Assembly: GCA_947084925.1 (NCBI GenBank)
Contig: CAMTUJ010000010.1
Span: 124,001-188,000, forward strand
Source: JAGPUQ01 sp947084925
GTDB taxonomy: Bacteria > Pseudomonadota > Gammaproteobacteria > Pseudomonadales > Porticoccaceae
DNA length: 64,000 nt
Direction: 5' to 3'
Shown: positions 8,501 through 16,145 of the stretch, in pieces
Layout of the letters: each line of letters starts with the position of its first letter
Numbering within the stretch: position 1 is the stretch's first letter
Made by a program: the position numbers and the translations under genes
The notes under the pieces: generated by a model
Database searches by the model: none
Told to the model about the DNA's origin: nothing
Seen by the model: the letters and a program-made list of their open reading frames with translations, nothing else

Positions 8501-9636
8501 CAGCAGGAGCCCGCGTGCCAGGAGAACGAGGAGAGTCGGCGGTCGGCGGGACCGGTACCGATGCGGCAGCCGCCGCACCGCGGGCAGGGTCGCGGACGCG
8601 CAAGCTGGGTGTTCGCCTGTTGGCGCTGGCGGCGCTGGCGGTGGTCGGCTACCTGGGCTGGCAAGCGTATGGGCACAGGGTCGTGTCCGGGCTGACCGCC
8701 GGATCCCCGGAACAGCCGGCGGCCGCGCCAGGGCCGGCAACGGCGCCGGCAGAGTCCGCGGCCGCGCTGGCGGGAGTGCTTGCGGCGCTGCGCGAGCGGG
8801 TCGATAGCCAGGATCGCGAGCGTGAGCAGCTACGGGCGGCGCTGACAGCACTCAAGACCGAGTTCGACCGCGAAACCAGCGCGCGCCAGGCAGCGGTTCC
8901 GGACAGCGACACGCTCGCGGTCATGGAGGTTGAACACCTGCTGCGCCTTGCCAGCCAGCGGCTTTGGGAGGCACGTTCGGCGGCTTCCGCGCTGGCGTTG
9001 CTGGAGCGCGCCGATACCTTGCTGGCGCCGCTGACCGATCCCGGACTCGAACCGGTGCGGGCGGCACTGGTGGCGGATATGACGGCGCTGAAGCTGGCCG
9101 GCAACGTCGATGTCGAAGGCCTTTATCTGCGCCTGAGCGCGCTTCAGACCGCCATCGCCACCCTGAATCCCGCGCCGCGGCCGGTGTCGATGCCGGCCGC
9201 GGACGGCGTCGCCCCGGACGCGGCGTCGGCACCCGTCGGCTTCTGGTCGCGGCTGCTCGGCAACGCCGGTGCGGCGCTGCGGCGCTTCAGTGCCGAACAT
9301 CTGCGGGTGCGCACCCTCGAGGCGCCGCCGCCCGCACTGCTGTCCCGCGCGCAGGAAGCGCGTCTGCGGCAATATCTGGAACTACTGCTGTCACAGGCGC
9401 AACTCGCGGTGCTGGCGCGTCAGGAGCGCATCTATCGCGATGCCCTGGCGCGCGCGGTGCGGTTGCTGGATGCGCATTTCGGATTTGATCCCCGCGCACC
9501 CGCGCTGCGCGCCGAGCTCGTCGGTCTGCAAACCGAGCCCGTGGCATTGCCGCTGTCCGACATCAGTTCGTCGCGGGAGCGCGTGCGGGAGTACCTGGCG
9601 CGTGACCAGCAACGCCGCGCTGGAGCAGCGCCGTGA
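8497..9636 (+). CDS. hemX: HemX-like membrane protein
   Basis: This 379-residue protein has an N-terminal Ala/Gly-rich cytoplasmic tail, one membrane span at about residues 33-52 (VRLLALAALAVVGYLGW), and a long helical, probably periplasmic region with coiled-coil character (RERVDSQDREREQLRAALTAL). It matches HemX, often mis-annotated as uroporphyrinogen-III C-methyltransferase; no SAM-binding motif is visible. The ATG overlaps the hemD stop (ATGA). In gammaproteobacteria HemX and HemY travel with hemCD and are thought to support heme biosynthesis, but their exact role is not settled. Confidence 0.88.
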   Translation: MTAGARVPGERGESAVGGTGTDAAAAAPRAGSRTRKLGVRLLALAALAVVGYLGWQAYGHRVVSGLTAGSPEQPAAAPGPATAPAESAAALAGVLAALRERVDSQDREREQLRAALTALKTEFDRETSARQAAVPDSDTLAVMEVEHLLRLASQRLWEARSAASALALLERADTLLAPLTDPGLEPVRAALVADMTALKLAGNVDVEGLYLRLSALQTAIATLNPAPRPVSMPAADGVAPDAASAPVGFWSRLLGNAGAALRRFSAEHLRVRTLEAPPPALLSRAQEARLRQYLELLLSQAQLAVLARQERIYRDALARAVRLLDAHFGFDPRAPALRAELVGLQTEPVALPLSDISSSRERVREYLARDQQRRAGAAP

Positions 9637-10880
9637 TGAGAAAGGCGCTGCTGGTGCTCGCGGTCATGCTGCTGGCGGGTGGTCTGGTGTACTGGGGCCT
9701 GGACTATGCGCGTGGCTACATCCTGATCGTGATCGGTGATCGGATGATTCAACTCAGTCTCTGGCTCACCGCACTGCTGCTGGTGGTCGTCGGGCTGGGC
9801 TGGTACGGATTGAAGTTGCTGTGGCGTGGATTGACGCGGCCGGGACTCAACGCCTGGCGCGGGCTGCGCGATCGCAAGGCGGAGAGCAGCCGGCGTGCGG
9901 TCATGGTGGCGCTGGCCGATTTTTACGAAGGGCAGTGGGCGCGCGCGCGCAGTGCCCTGGTGCAGTCGGCGCCGCGCTCGGAAATTCCCGGACTCAACTA
10001 TGTGCTGGCAGCGGACGCGGCGACGCGCCTGGGTCAGGACGCGGAGGCCGAGGAGCTTCTGGCGGCGGCCGCGCGCGAAGTGCCGGAAGACAACGCCGCG
10101 CTGGCCCTGATGCGCGCCCGTCTGGCGGTGCGCCGGGGAGACGAGACGCGCGCCGTCGATCAACTGCGCGCGGCACTGGCCGCGCACGCCGACCACCCCG
10201 GTCTGCTGACGGAGTTGCGCGACAGTCTGCTTCGACAGCGGGACTGGGAAAGTCTGGCCGGGTTGTTGCCGGGATTGCGGCGCGCCCGGGTGGCGGCGCC
10301 CGATGCGCTGGTGGCGCTGGAGCTACGGATATATTCCGGCCTGCTGCAGGAGTTTTCCGTGGACGCTGACGGTGCTGAATCCCGGCAGCAACGCCAGGCC
10401 GTCCTGGCTGAGCTGTGGCAGCGGATTCCGCGCGAATCTCAGCGGCGGGGCGAGTGTGTGCGGCCCTATGCCGAGGCACTCGCCAGGCTGGGCGATCCCG
10501 CCGCGGCGGAGGTGGCGTTGCGTCGGCACCTGGACCGGCACTGGGAGCCGGACCTGGTGCTGGACTGGTCCCGGGTAGCGCTCGCTGAACTGCCCCGGCA
10601 TCTGGCGACCGCGGAAACCTGGCTGCGTCGCCACGGCGAGTCGTGGCAACTGTTGCTGGCCTTGGGGCAGATCTGTCGGCGTCTGGCGATCTGGGGCAAG
10701 GGGCGGGATTATCTGGAGCGTGCGTCGCGCATGGCCGCCAGGCCGGAAATCCAGGCCGAACTGGCGGAAGTGTTGACCGGGCTGGGCGACCACGCCGGAG
10801 CGGCGGACTGCTATCGCCGCGGTTTACAGGACGGTCTGGCGCAGGGCTGCCTTGCGGAGCAAAGTCTGGCCCGACGATAG
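9633..10880 (+). CDS. hemY: HemY, TPR-containing inner-membrane protein
   Basis: This 415-residue protein starts with two membrane spans (about residues 3-22 and 40-62) around the short DYARGYILIVIGD segment typical of the HemY N-terminal domain. TPR-like helical repeats follow to the C-terminus, including a final TPR around LAEVLTGLGDHAGAADCYRRGL. It overlaps the hemX stop by four bases and ends the operon. This gammaproteobacterial HemY is unrelated to the Bacillus protoporphyrinogen oxidase of the same name. Confidence 0.9.
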   Translation: MMRKALLVLAVMLLAGGLVYWGLDYARGYILIVIGDRMIQLSLWLTALLLVVVGLGWYGLKLLWRGLTRPGLNAWRGLRDRKAESSRRAVMVALADFYEGQWARARSALVQSAPRSEIPGLNYVLAADAATRLGQDAEAEELLAAAAREVPEDNAALALMRARLAVRRGDETRAVDQLRAALAAHADHPGLLTELRDSLLRQRDWESLAGLLPGLRRARVAAPDALVALELRIYSGLLQEFSVDADGAESRQQRQAVLAELWQRIPRESQRRGECVRPYAEALARLGDPAAAEVALRRHLDRHWEPDLVLDWSRVALAELPRHLATAETWLRRHGESWQLLLALGQICRRLAIWGKGRDYLERASRMAARPEIQAELAEVLTGLGDHAGAADCYRRGLQDGLAQGCLAEQSLARR

Positions 10881-10893
10881 TACCGGTGCAGTC

Positions 10894-10916
10894 GGAGCGC
10901 CACGCCGCGGCGCTCC
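10894..10916. terminator. GC-rich hairpin between convergent hemY and pckA
   Basis: A perfect 8-bp stem (GGAGCGCC / GGCGCTCC) with a 7-nt loop sits in the 48-bp gap between the two convergent stop codons. No T-run follows on either strand, so it may be a weak bidirectional terminator or a stabilising 3' hairpin. Confidence 0.45.
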
Positions 10917-10928
10917 GGGAAGGGGGCG

Positions 10929-12491
10929 TCAGTCGAGGCGGGGCCCGGCGGCAACGATCGCGGGGGCGACATCGAAGCGCGTGAAGTTCTCGATGAACAG
11001 ACCGGCCAGTTTGCGGGCCTGGGCGTCGTAGGCGGCCGGATCGGCCCAGTTCGTGCGCGGAATCAGGTAGTGGTCGTCGACGCCGGGCACATGGCGCGGC
11101 ACGGCGAGATTCAGCAGCGGCAGATTGATGGTTTCCACCTCATCCAGGGCCCCGCTCTGGATCGCCGCAACCACGGCGCGGGTCACCGGGATGGGGAAAC
11201 GTTTGCCGACGCCGCCGGCGCCCCCGGAACCACCCGTCCAGCCGGTATTGACCAGGTACACCCGGCTGCCGAAGCTCTCGGCGCGTTTCATCAGCAGTTC
11301 GGCGTAGACGCCAGCCGGCCGCGGCATGAAGGGCGCGCCGAAACAGGTCGAAAAAGTGGGGTTGATGCCCGCCTCGCCGCCCAGCTCGGTGGAGCCGACG
11401 CGGGCCGTGTAGCCGCTCAGGAAGTGGTAGGCGGCACCTTCCTTGGAGAGCACCGAGACCGGCGGCAACACGCCGGTGACATCGCAAGTCAGAAACAGGA
11501 TGTTGCTCGGCTCGCCGGCCCGATTCGGTACACAGCGCATCGCGACGTGTTCCAGCGGGTAGCTGCAGCGGCCGTTCTCCGTCAGGGCGGTGTCGCTGTA
11601 GTCAGGAATCCGGTGTTTCCCGACGACCACGTTTTCGACAATGGCTCCGAAACGAATGGCGTCCCAGATGACGGGCTCGTTTTCGTGGCTCAGGTCGATG
11701 GTCTTGGCGTAGCACCCACCTTCCAGGTTGAACACCGCGCCTTCCGTCCAGCCGTGCTCATCGTCGCCGATCAGATAGCGGTCCGGGTCGGCGGAAAGCG
11801 TCGTTTTTCCGGTGCCGGACAGCCCGAAAAACAGGGTGACATCACCGGCTCCGCCGACATTGGCTGCGCAGTGCATCGGCAGCACGTCTTTTTCGGGCAG
11901 CAGGAAGTTCTGCACCGAAAACATGCCTTTTTTCAGTTCGCCCGCGTAACGCATGCCGGCGATCAGCAATTTGCGCTGCGCAAAATGGATGATGACCGCG
12001 CCCGCGCTGGTGGTGCCGTCGCGGTGCGGGTCGCAGGCAAAGCTGGCCGCGTGCAGGACTTTCCACGGTTCCTTGCCCGACGGGTTGAAGCGGGGTGGTC
12101 GGATGAACATGTTGCGCGCGAACAGGCTGTGCCAGGCGGTTTCGGTGGTGACCCGGATCGGCAGGTAATGTTCAGGATCCTGGCCGACGTGGAGGTCCGA
12201 CGTAAAACGGTCGCCTTCCGCCAGATGGGCCTCGACGCGGCTCCACAAGGCGTCGAAGCGCTCGGCGGCAAACGGGCGGTTGACCGGGCCCCAGGCGATG
12301 TCCTCGCTGGTGCTGGGTTCTTCCACGATGAACCGATCCGCCGGCGAGCGCCCGGTATGGCGCCCGGTGGTGGTCAGCAGTGCGCCACTGTGGGTCAGGA
12401 CCCCTTCCCCGCGCTGCAAGGCCAGCTCGATCAACTCGGCGCTGCTCAGATCGGCGTGCACATTGACCGCGGCTGTTTCGGTCCGGGCCAT
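10929..12491 (-). CDS. pckA: Phosphoenolpyruvate carboxykinase (ATP)
   Basis: PckA converts oxaloacetate and ATP to phosphoenolpyruvate and CO2 for gluconeogenesis. The 520-residue product shows the ATP-type kinase motif FFGLSGTGKTTLSADP, the metal-binding IGDDEHGW, GGCYAKTIDL and the substrate region HTGRSPADRF. The start at MARTETAAVNVHADLSSAEL matches the usual length; the longer open frame upstream runs into the intergenic region and hslO. A major gluconeogenic enzyme fits growth on fatty or organic acids, as the catabolic genes elsewhere in the window suggest. Confidence 0.96.
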   Translation of the reverse strand: MARTETAAVNVHADLSSAELIELALQRGEGVLTHSGALLTTTGRHTGRSPADRFIVEEPSTSEDIAWGPVNRPFAAERFDALWSRVEAHLAEGDRFTSDLHVGQDPEHYLPIRVTTETAWHSLFARNMFIRPPRFNPSGKEPWKVLHAASFACDPHRDGTTSAGAVIIHFAQRKLLIAGMRYAGELKKGMFSVQNFLLPEKDVLPMHCAANVGGAGDVTLFFGLSGTGKTTLSADPDRYLIGDDEHGWTEGAVFNLEGGCYAKTIDLSHENEPVIWDAIRFGAIVENVVVGKHRIPDYSDTALTENGRCSYPLEHVAMRCVPNRAGEPSNILFLTCDVTGVLPPVSVLSKEGAAYHFLSGYTARVGSTELGGEAGINPTFSTCFGAPFMPRPAGVYAELLMKRAESFGSRVYLVNTGWTGGSGGAGGVGKRFPIPVTRAVVAAIQSGALDEVETINLPLLNLAVPRHVPGVDDHYLIPRTNWADPAAYDAQARKLAGLFIENFTRFDVAPAIVAAGPRLD

Positions 12492-12579
12492 CGGGGAGTC
12501 TTGTCGCTGGGTCACTGGGGCACTCGTGCGGGCGTGGGGGCGCCAATTATGCAAAAAAAACCCCGGGGGCAACAGGCGG

Positions 12580-13470
12580 TCAGTGCAGGGTGGGGTCCAC
12601 GCCGAGCACCGTGGCGGACAGTTGGGCCGCGGTGAAGTCGTAGCGTTGATGACAGAACTGGCACTGGGTCGACAACAGCGGCGAGCTCGCCAGCAGCTCG
12701 CGTACGGTGTCCGGCCCGAGCGCAACGATCGAGTCGGCAATACGCGCGCGCGAACAGCTGCACGCGAACCGCAGCGGCGTCGGGTCGTAGATGCGCACCT
12801 GTTCACCGTGGAACAGGCGGTGCAACCGCGCGCCGTGGCCGAGTGTCAGTTGCTCATGGGCGGTGAGGGTGTCGGCCAGGGTGGTGAGATGCTCCCAGCA
12901 GCGTTCACGCTCGGTCCGGGTCTGGCGCTGGGCTGGGAGCGCCTGCAGCAGCAGGCCGGCGGCCGCTTCCGAGTCGGCCGCGAGCCACAAGCGGGTCGGC
13001 AGTTGCTCCGAACGGGCGAAGTAATCGGAAAGACAGGCGGCGAGGCGCGGGTGTTCCAGCGGCACTATGCCCTGGTGGCGCTCGCGGCCGGGCATGGTCA
13101 CGGTGATGCTCAGATGGCCGGACCCTACCAGCTGGCGCAGATCGTCGCTGAGTACGGCGCCGGTATCGGGCATGCGCGCGATGGCGCGCAGATCGTGGCG
13201 GTCGGTGCACTCCGCCATCAGTAGCGGCACCGGCCCGTCGCCCCGCGCCTGCACCGTGATCGTGCCGGCGGCTTTCAGGTTGGCGCTGATCAGCGCGGCG
13301 GCCGCGAGAAATTCGCCGAGTTGCGCTTGCAGTGTCGCGGGATAGGGATTGTGGCGATACACCAGGGCGGTGGATTGGCGCAGCGATACGATCTCGCCGC
13401 GGATATCGTAGTCCTCGAACAGAAAACGCTGGTGGATGTCGCTGAGCGTTATTGGCACAGGTCGTATCAC
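12580..13470 (-). CDS. hslO: Hsp33 redox-regulated molecular chaperone
   Basis: Hsp33 is a cytoplasmic holdase switched on by oxidation of its zinc-binding cysteines. The 296-residue product has the Hsp33 N-terminal fold (RGEIVSLRQSTALVYRHNPYP, then LLMAECTDRHDLRAIAR) and the C-terminal zinc site as CSCSR near residue 235 and CQFC near 268, giving the four cysteine ligands. Its ATG overlaps the stop of hslR (ATGA), so hslR and hslO are co-translated. Confidence 0.95.
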   Translation of the reverse strand: MIRPVPITLSDIHQRFLFEDYDIRGEIVSLRQSTALVYRHNPYPATLQAQLGEFLAAAALISANLKAAGTITVQARGDGPVPLLMAECTDRHDLRAIARMPDTGAVLSDDLRQLVGSGHLSITVTMPGRERHQGIVPLEHPRLAACLSDYFARSEQLPTRLWLAADSEAAAGLLLQALPAQRQTRTERERCWEHLTTLADTLTAHEQLTLGHGARLHRLFHGEQVRIYDPTPLRFACSCSRARIADSIVALGPDTVRELLASSPLLSTQCQFCHQRYDFTAAQLSATVLGVDPTLH

Positions 13471-13877
13471 GCGGGGTCGGAAAAATCGAGGCCGCGGAAC
13501 TGGATGATCTGACGACGCTGTTTTTTGCTGGGGCGTTCGTCCGGATACTGGACGCCCGCGCGCGCGGCGCGACGGGCGGCGGCTTTCTGCTCGCGCTGGA
13601 CCAGACTTTCAGGGGTTTCGGCGTACAGCAGCGCTGCCTCGGTGGCGCCCCGGCGCTGCTCGGACAAGGCAGTCACCACCACGGTTTTTTCCTCCCAGCC
13701 CTGGTGGATGGTCAGGGTGATGCCCTGCTCGATTTCCTTGCTGGGTTTGGCGCGCTGACCATCGATCCGCACCTTGCCGCCTTCGATCGCGGCTTTCGCC
13801 AGGCTGCGGGTTTTGAAAAAGCGCGCCGCCCACAGCCATTTGTCGAGCCGCGCCCGCACCGCCGTGTCCGCTGCCAT
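13467..13877 (-). CDS. hslR: Heat-shock protein 15, S4-domain RNA-binding protein
   Basis: This 136-residue protein starts with an S4 RNA-binding domain (RLDKWLWAARFFKTRSLAKAAIEGG, then VRIDGQRAKPS) and ends in a basic tail (ERPSKKQRRQIIQF), as in E. coli Hsp15. That protein binds free 50S subunits carrying nascent chains. The chosen ATG gives the normal length and overlaps by one base the stop of the upstream HAD gene. The order HAD-hslR-hslO is the same as E. coli yrfG-hslR-hslO. Confidence 0.94.
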   Translation of the reverse strand: MAADTAVRARLDKWLWAARFFKTRSLAKAAIEGGKVRIDGQRAKPSKEIEQGITLTIHQGWEEKTVVVTALSEQRRGATEAALLYAETPESLVQREQKAAARRAARAGVQYPDERPSKKQRRQIIQFRGLDFSDPA

Positions 13878-14533
13878 CAGATCACCGGAAGGATGTCGTC
13901 GAAATCGGCGAGGGCCGGGAAGCGCAGCTGCGCGCGGTGGCCGCGCCGGCTGTCGGGCTGACTGATGCACAGCAGGTGGGCAATGCCGTAATCCCGGGCG
14001 GCGTCGAGCACCGGCTCGCTGTCGTCGATAAACAGGGTGCGCAGCGGATCGAAGCTCACCTCGGCGGCCAGGCGCTGCCAGAACGCGGGGTCTTCCTTGG
14101 GCATGCCGTAGTCGTGCGATGAAATCATGCGGTCGAGCCCGGCGCCGATCAGGGTGCGGCTCAGCTTGAGGTTCAGACTGTCGCGATGGGCGTTGGTGAT
14201 GAGGATCCGGTGGCGCCCGCGCGCGCCCAGTTGCTCCAGCAGGGCACCGGCGCGGGGACGCTCGGCGATCAGGTGGGCGACTTCGCGCTTCAGGGCGGTC
14301 ACGTCGAGCCCGAGCTGCGCCGACCAGTAATCCGTGCAATACCATTGCAGGCGGTGCTGTTCGCGTGCGAACCGGTCGTGCAGCTCGCGAATGCTGGCCT
14401 CGGGGTCGAGCCCGTGGTGCTCAGCGAAACGCCGCGGCAGATGGTGCTGCCAGAAGTGGTTGTCGAAGTGGAGGTCGAGCAGGGTGCCGTCCATGTCGAG
14501 CAGAACGGTGTCGATAGCGCTCCAGTCGATCAT
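13877..14533 (-). CDS. yrfG: HAD-family hydrolase, YrfG/GMP-IMP nucleotidase-like
   Basis: The 218-residue product has the HAD motifs in order: I as DTVLLDMDGTLLDLHFDN, II as ILITNAH, III as the Lys in GMPKEDPAFW, IV as TLFIDDSEPVL. E. coli YrfG, at the same position upstream of hslR, hydrolyses GMP and IMP; that specificity is inferred here from synteny and length. The start MIDWSAIDTVLLDMDG is 40 bp from the divergent nudE start. Confidence 0.88.
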   Translation of the reverse strand: MIDWSAIDTVLLDMDGTLLDLHFDNHFWQHHLPRRFAEHHGLDPEASIRELHDRFAREQHRLQWYCTDYWSAQLGLDVTALKREVAHLIAERPRAGALLEQLGARGRHRILITNAHRDSLNLKLSRTLIGAGLDRMISSHDYGMPKEDPAFWQRLAAEVSFDPLRTLFIDDSEPVLDAARDYGIAHLLCISQPDSRRGHRAQLRFPALADFDDILPVI

Positions 14534-14572
14534 CCAACATAATGCTCCGCGCTGTACTTGGTCCGAGGAAGT

Positions 14573-15124
14573 ATGCCCACCCCGCCTGCAATATTGAAGC
14601 GCAAAATTGTCGCGCGCTCGCGCTTGTTTCGCGTCGAGCAGCTGGATTTGCGCTTCTCCAATGGCGTCGAACGCGTCTACGAGCGGCTGAGTGGCGCGGG
14701 TTATGGCGCGGTGGTGGTGGTGCCGCTGACCGCCGCGGGCGAAATTCTGCTGGTGCGCGAATACGGCGCCGGCAGCCATCGCTACCACTGGGGTTTGCCC
14801 AAGGGCGCGGTGGATCCGGGCGAGGATGTGCTGGTCGCCGCCGACCGCGAACTAAAGGAAGAAGCGGGGCACGGCGCGCGCCGCCTGTGCGCGCTCAAGC
14901 GCATCTATCTGAATCCGTTTTACATGGAACGCGAGCTGGACATCGTGCTGGCGGAGGATCTCTATCCCGAGTCGCTCCCCGGCGACGAGCCCGAACCCCT
15001 GGCGACCATGTGCTGGCCGCTGGCGCGCCTGAGCGAGTTGCTTGCCCGGGACGACGTCAACGATGCCATTTCCATCAGCGCGCTGGCCTTGGCGCGCGAC
15101 CATCTCGCCGCGCGCGCTTCCTGA
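14573..15124 (+). CDS. nudE: ADP compounds hydrolase NudE
   Basis: This is a 183-residue Nudix hydrolase. The Nudix box reads GAVDPGEDVLVAADRELKEE followed by AG, matching GX5EX7REUXEEXGU. The preceding HWGLPKG and the N-terminal KIVARSRLFRVEQLDLRFSN are typical of NudE, which cleaves ADP-ribose, Ap3A and NADH. The ATG has an AGGAA ribosome-binding site a few bases upstream, favouring it over a TTG 15 bp earlier. It precedes cysQ by 25 bp in a common gammaproteobacterial pair. Confidence 0.92.
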   Translation: MPTPPAILKRKIVARSRLFRVEQLDLRFSNGVERVYERLSGAGYGAVVVVPLTAAGEILLVREYGAGSHRYHWGLPKGAVDPGEDVLVAADRELKEEAGHGARRLCALKRIYLNPFYMERELDIVLAEDLYPESLPGDEPEPLATMCWPLARLSELLARDDVNDAISISALALARDHLAARAS

Positions 15125-15149
15125 GCGCCGGCGCAACCCGGAGTTTGTC

Positions 15150-15968
15150 ATGGTAGAAATCGAGGCGGTGATCGCGTTGGCCCGCGCCGCGGGCGACGCC
15201 ATCCTTGAAGTTTATGAACGTGCCGATATGGGCGAACAACAAAAGGGCGATTCCAGTCCGCTGACGGAGGCTGATCTGGCGGCGCATCGGGTGCTGATGG
15301 CCGGTCTCGCGAAGTTGACGCCGGAAATTCCGGTGTTGTCGGAGGAGTCGGTCGATCCCGGCTGGGAAGTGCGGGCGAGCTGGAAGCGCTACTGGCTGGT
15401 GGATCCCCTGGATGGCACCAAGGAATTCATCAAACGCAACGGCGAGTTCACCGTCAACATCGCGCTGATCGACGCCGGTGTTCCGGTATTGGGTGTGGTG
15501 AGCGTTCCGGTCCCCAACATCGTGTACGCCGGCGTGCTGGGGACAGGAGCCTGGCGCGTCGATGCCGGGGGGTGCGTCGATATCAGTACGCGTTCCATGC
15601 GGGGGCGGGGGAGCAAGGACCTGCCGGTGACGGTGGTGGCGAGTCGCAGCCACGGGGCGGATACCGTGGCGCAGTGGCTGGATGCCATCAGCCGGCGCGT
15701 GGGGGAAATTGAAACCCGCAACATGGGCAGCTCCCTGAAGTTGTGTCTGGTGGCGGAGGGCAGTGCGGATATTTATCCGCGCCTGGCGCTGACGGCGGAA
15801 TGGGACACGGCGGCCGCGCAGGCGGTGGTTGAAGCGGCGGGCGGTGTGGTGCTGGCGGCGGATCTGAGCCCGCTGCGCTACAACACCAAGGCGGATCTGC
15901 TCAACCCCTATTTCTTCGTGCTCGGCGATCAGGGCTATCCCTGGCGGGAGCTGCTGGCCAAAGGTTAG
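15150..15968 (+). CDS. cysQ: 3'(2'),5'-bisphosphate nucleotidase CysQ
   Basis: CysQ removes the 3'-phosphate from PAP made during sulfate assimilation and sulfotransfer. The 272-residue product is an inositol-monophosphatase fold: EESVDPGWE, the metal-binding DPLDGTKEFIKRNGEF, and the late AEWDTAAAQAVVEAAGG. The chosen ATG (MVEIEAVIALARAAGDAIL) gives the usual length. The stop codon TAG lies inside the TTAG duplicated by the MITE-like element that follows immediately, so the insertion left the reading frame complete. Confidence 0.95.
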   Translation: MVEIEAVIALARAAGDAILEVYERADMGEQQKGDSSPLTEADLAAHRVLMAGLAKLTPEIPVLSEESVDPGWEVRASWKRYWLVDPLDGTKEFIKRNGEFTVNIALIDAGVPVLGVVSVPVPNIVYAGVLGTGAWRVDAGGCVDISTRSMRGRGSKDLPVTVVASRSHGADTVAQWLDAISRRVGEIETRNMGSSLKLCLVAEGSADIYPRLALTAEWDTAAAQAVVEAAGGVVLAADLSPLRYNTKADLLNPYFFVLGDQGYPWRELLAKG

Positions 15969-16128
15969 GGATACTCTGAACAACCGTCATGCCCGCGGAA
16001 GCGGGCATCCAGAAGCCCTTGATATTCCTGGGTTCCCGCCCCCGCTCCCCGACTAAACACTCGGGGACAGGCTTCGCGAGGGCAGGCTCTGCGCGGGAAC
16101 GACGATCAAGTGGTTATTCAGAGCATCC
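15969..16128. mobile_element. 160-bp MITE-like element with TIRs and TTAG target duplication
   Basis: The ends are near-perfect 17-bp terminal inverted repeats: GGATACTCTGAACAACC at 15969-15985 and its complement-like GGTTATTCAGAGCATCC at 16112-16128, matching at 15 of 17 positions. TTAG flanks both sides (15965-15968 and 16129-16132), consistent with a 4-bp target duplication of the YTAR type used by IS5-like transposases. Further inward the arms again pair (GTCATGCCCGCG against GCGGGAACGAC). It has no coding capacity and would be mobilised in trans. It separates cysQ from the convergent mrcA gene. Confidence 0.75.
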
Positions 16129-16145
16129 TTAGCCGCCTGTCGGCG

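Noticed and set aside
12546..12580. CCCCGGGG next to an A-run as an hslO terminator
   Set aside because: The GC palindrome leaves no room for a loop, so a stable terminator hairpin cannot form there.
11070..12635. 521-codon open frame on the plus strand opposite pckA
   Set aside because: It mirrors pckA codon structure; the protein is low in complexity and has no family signature, while pckA on the other strand is unambiguous.
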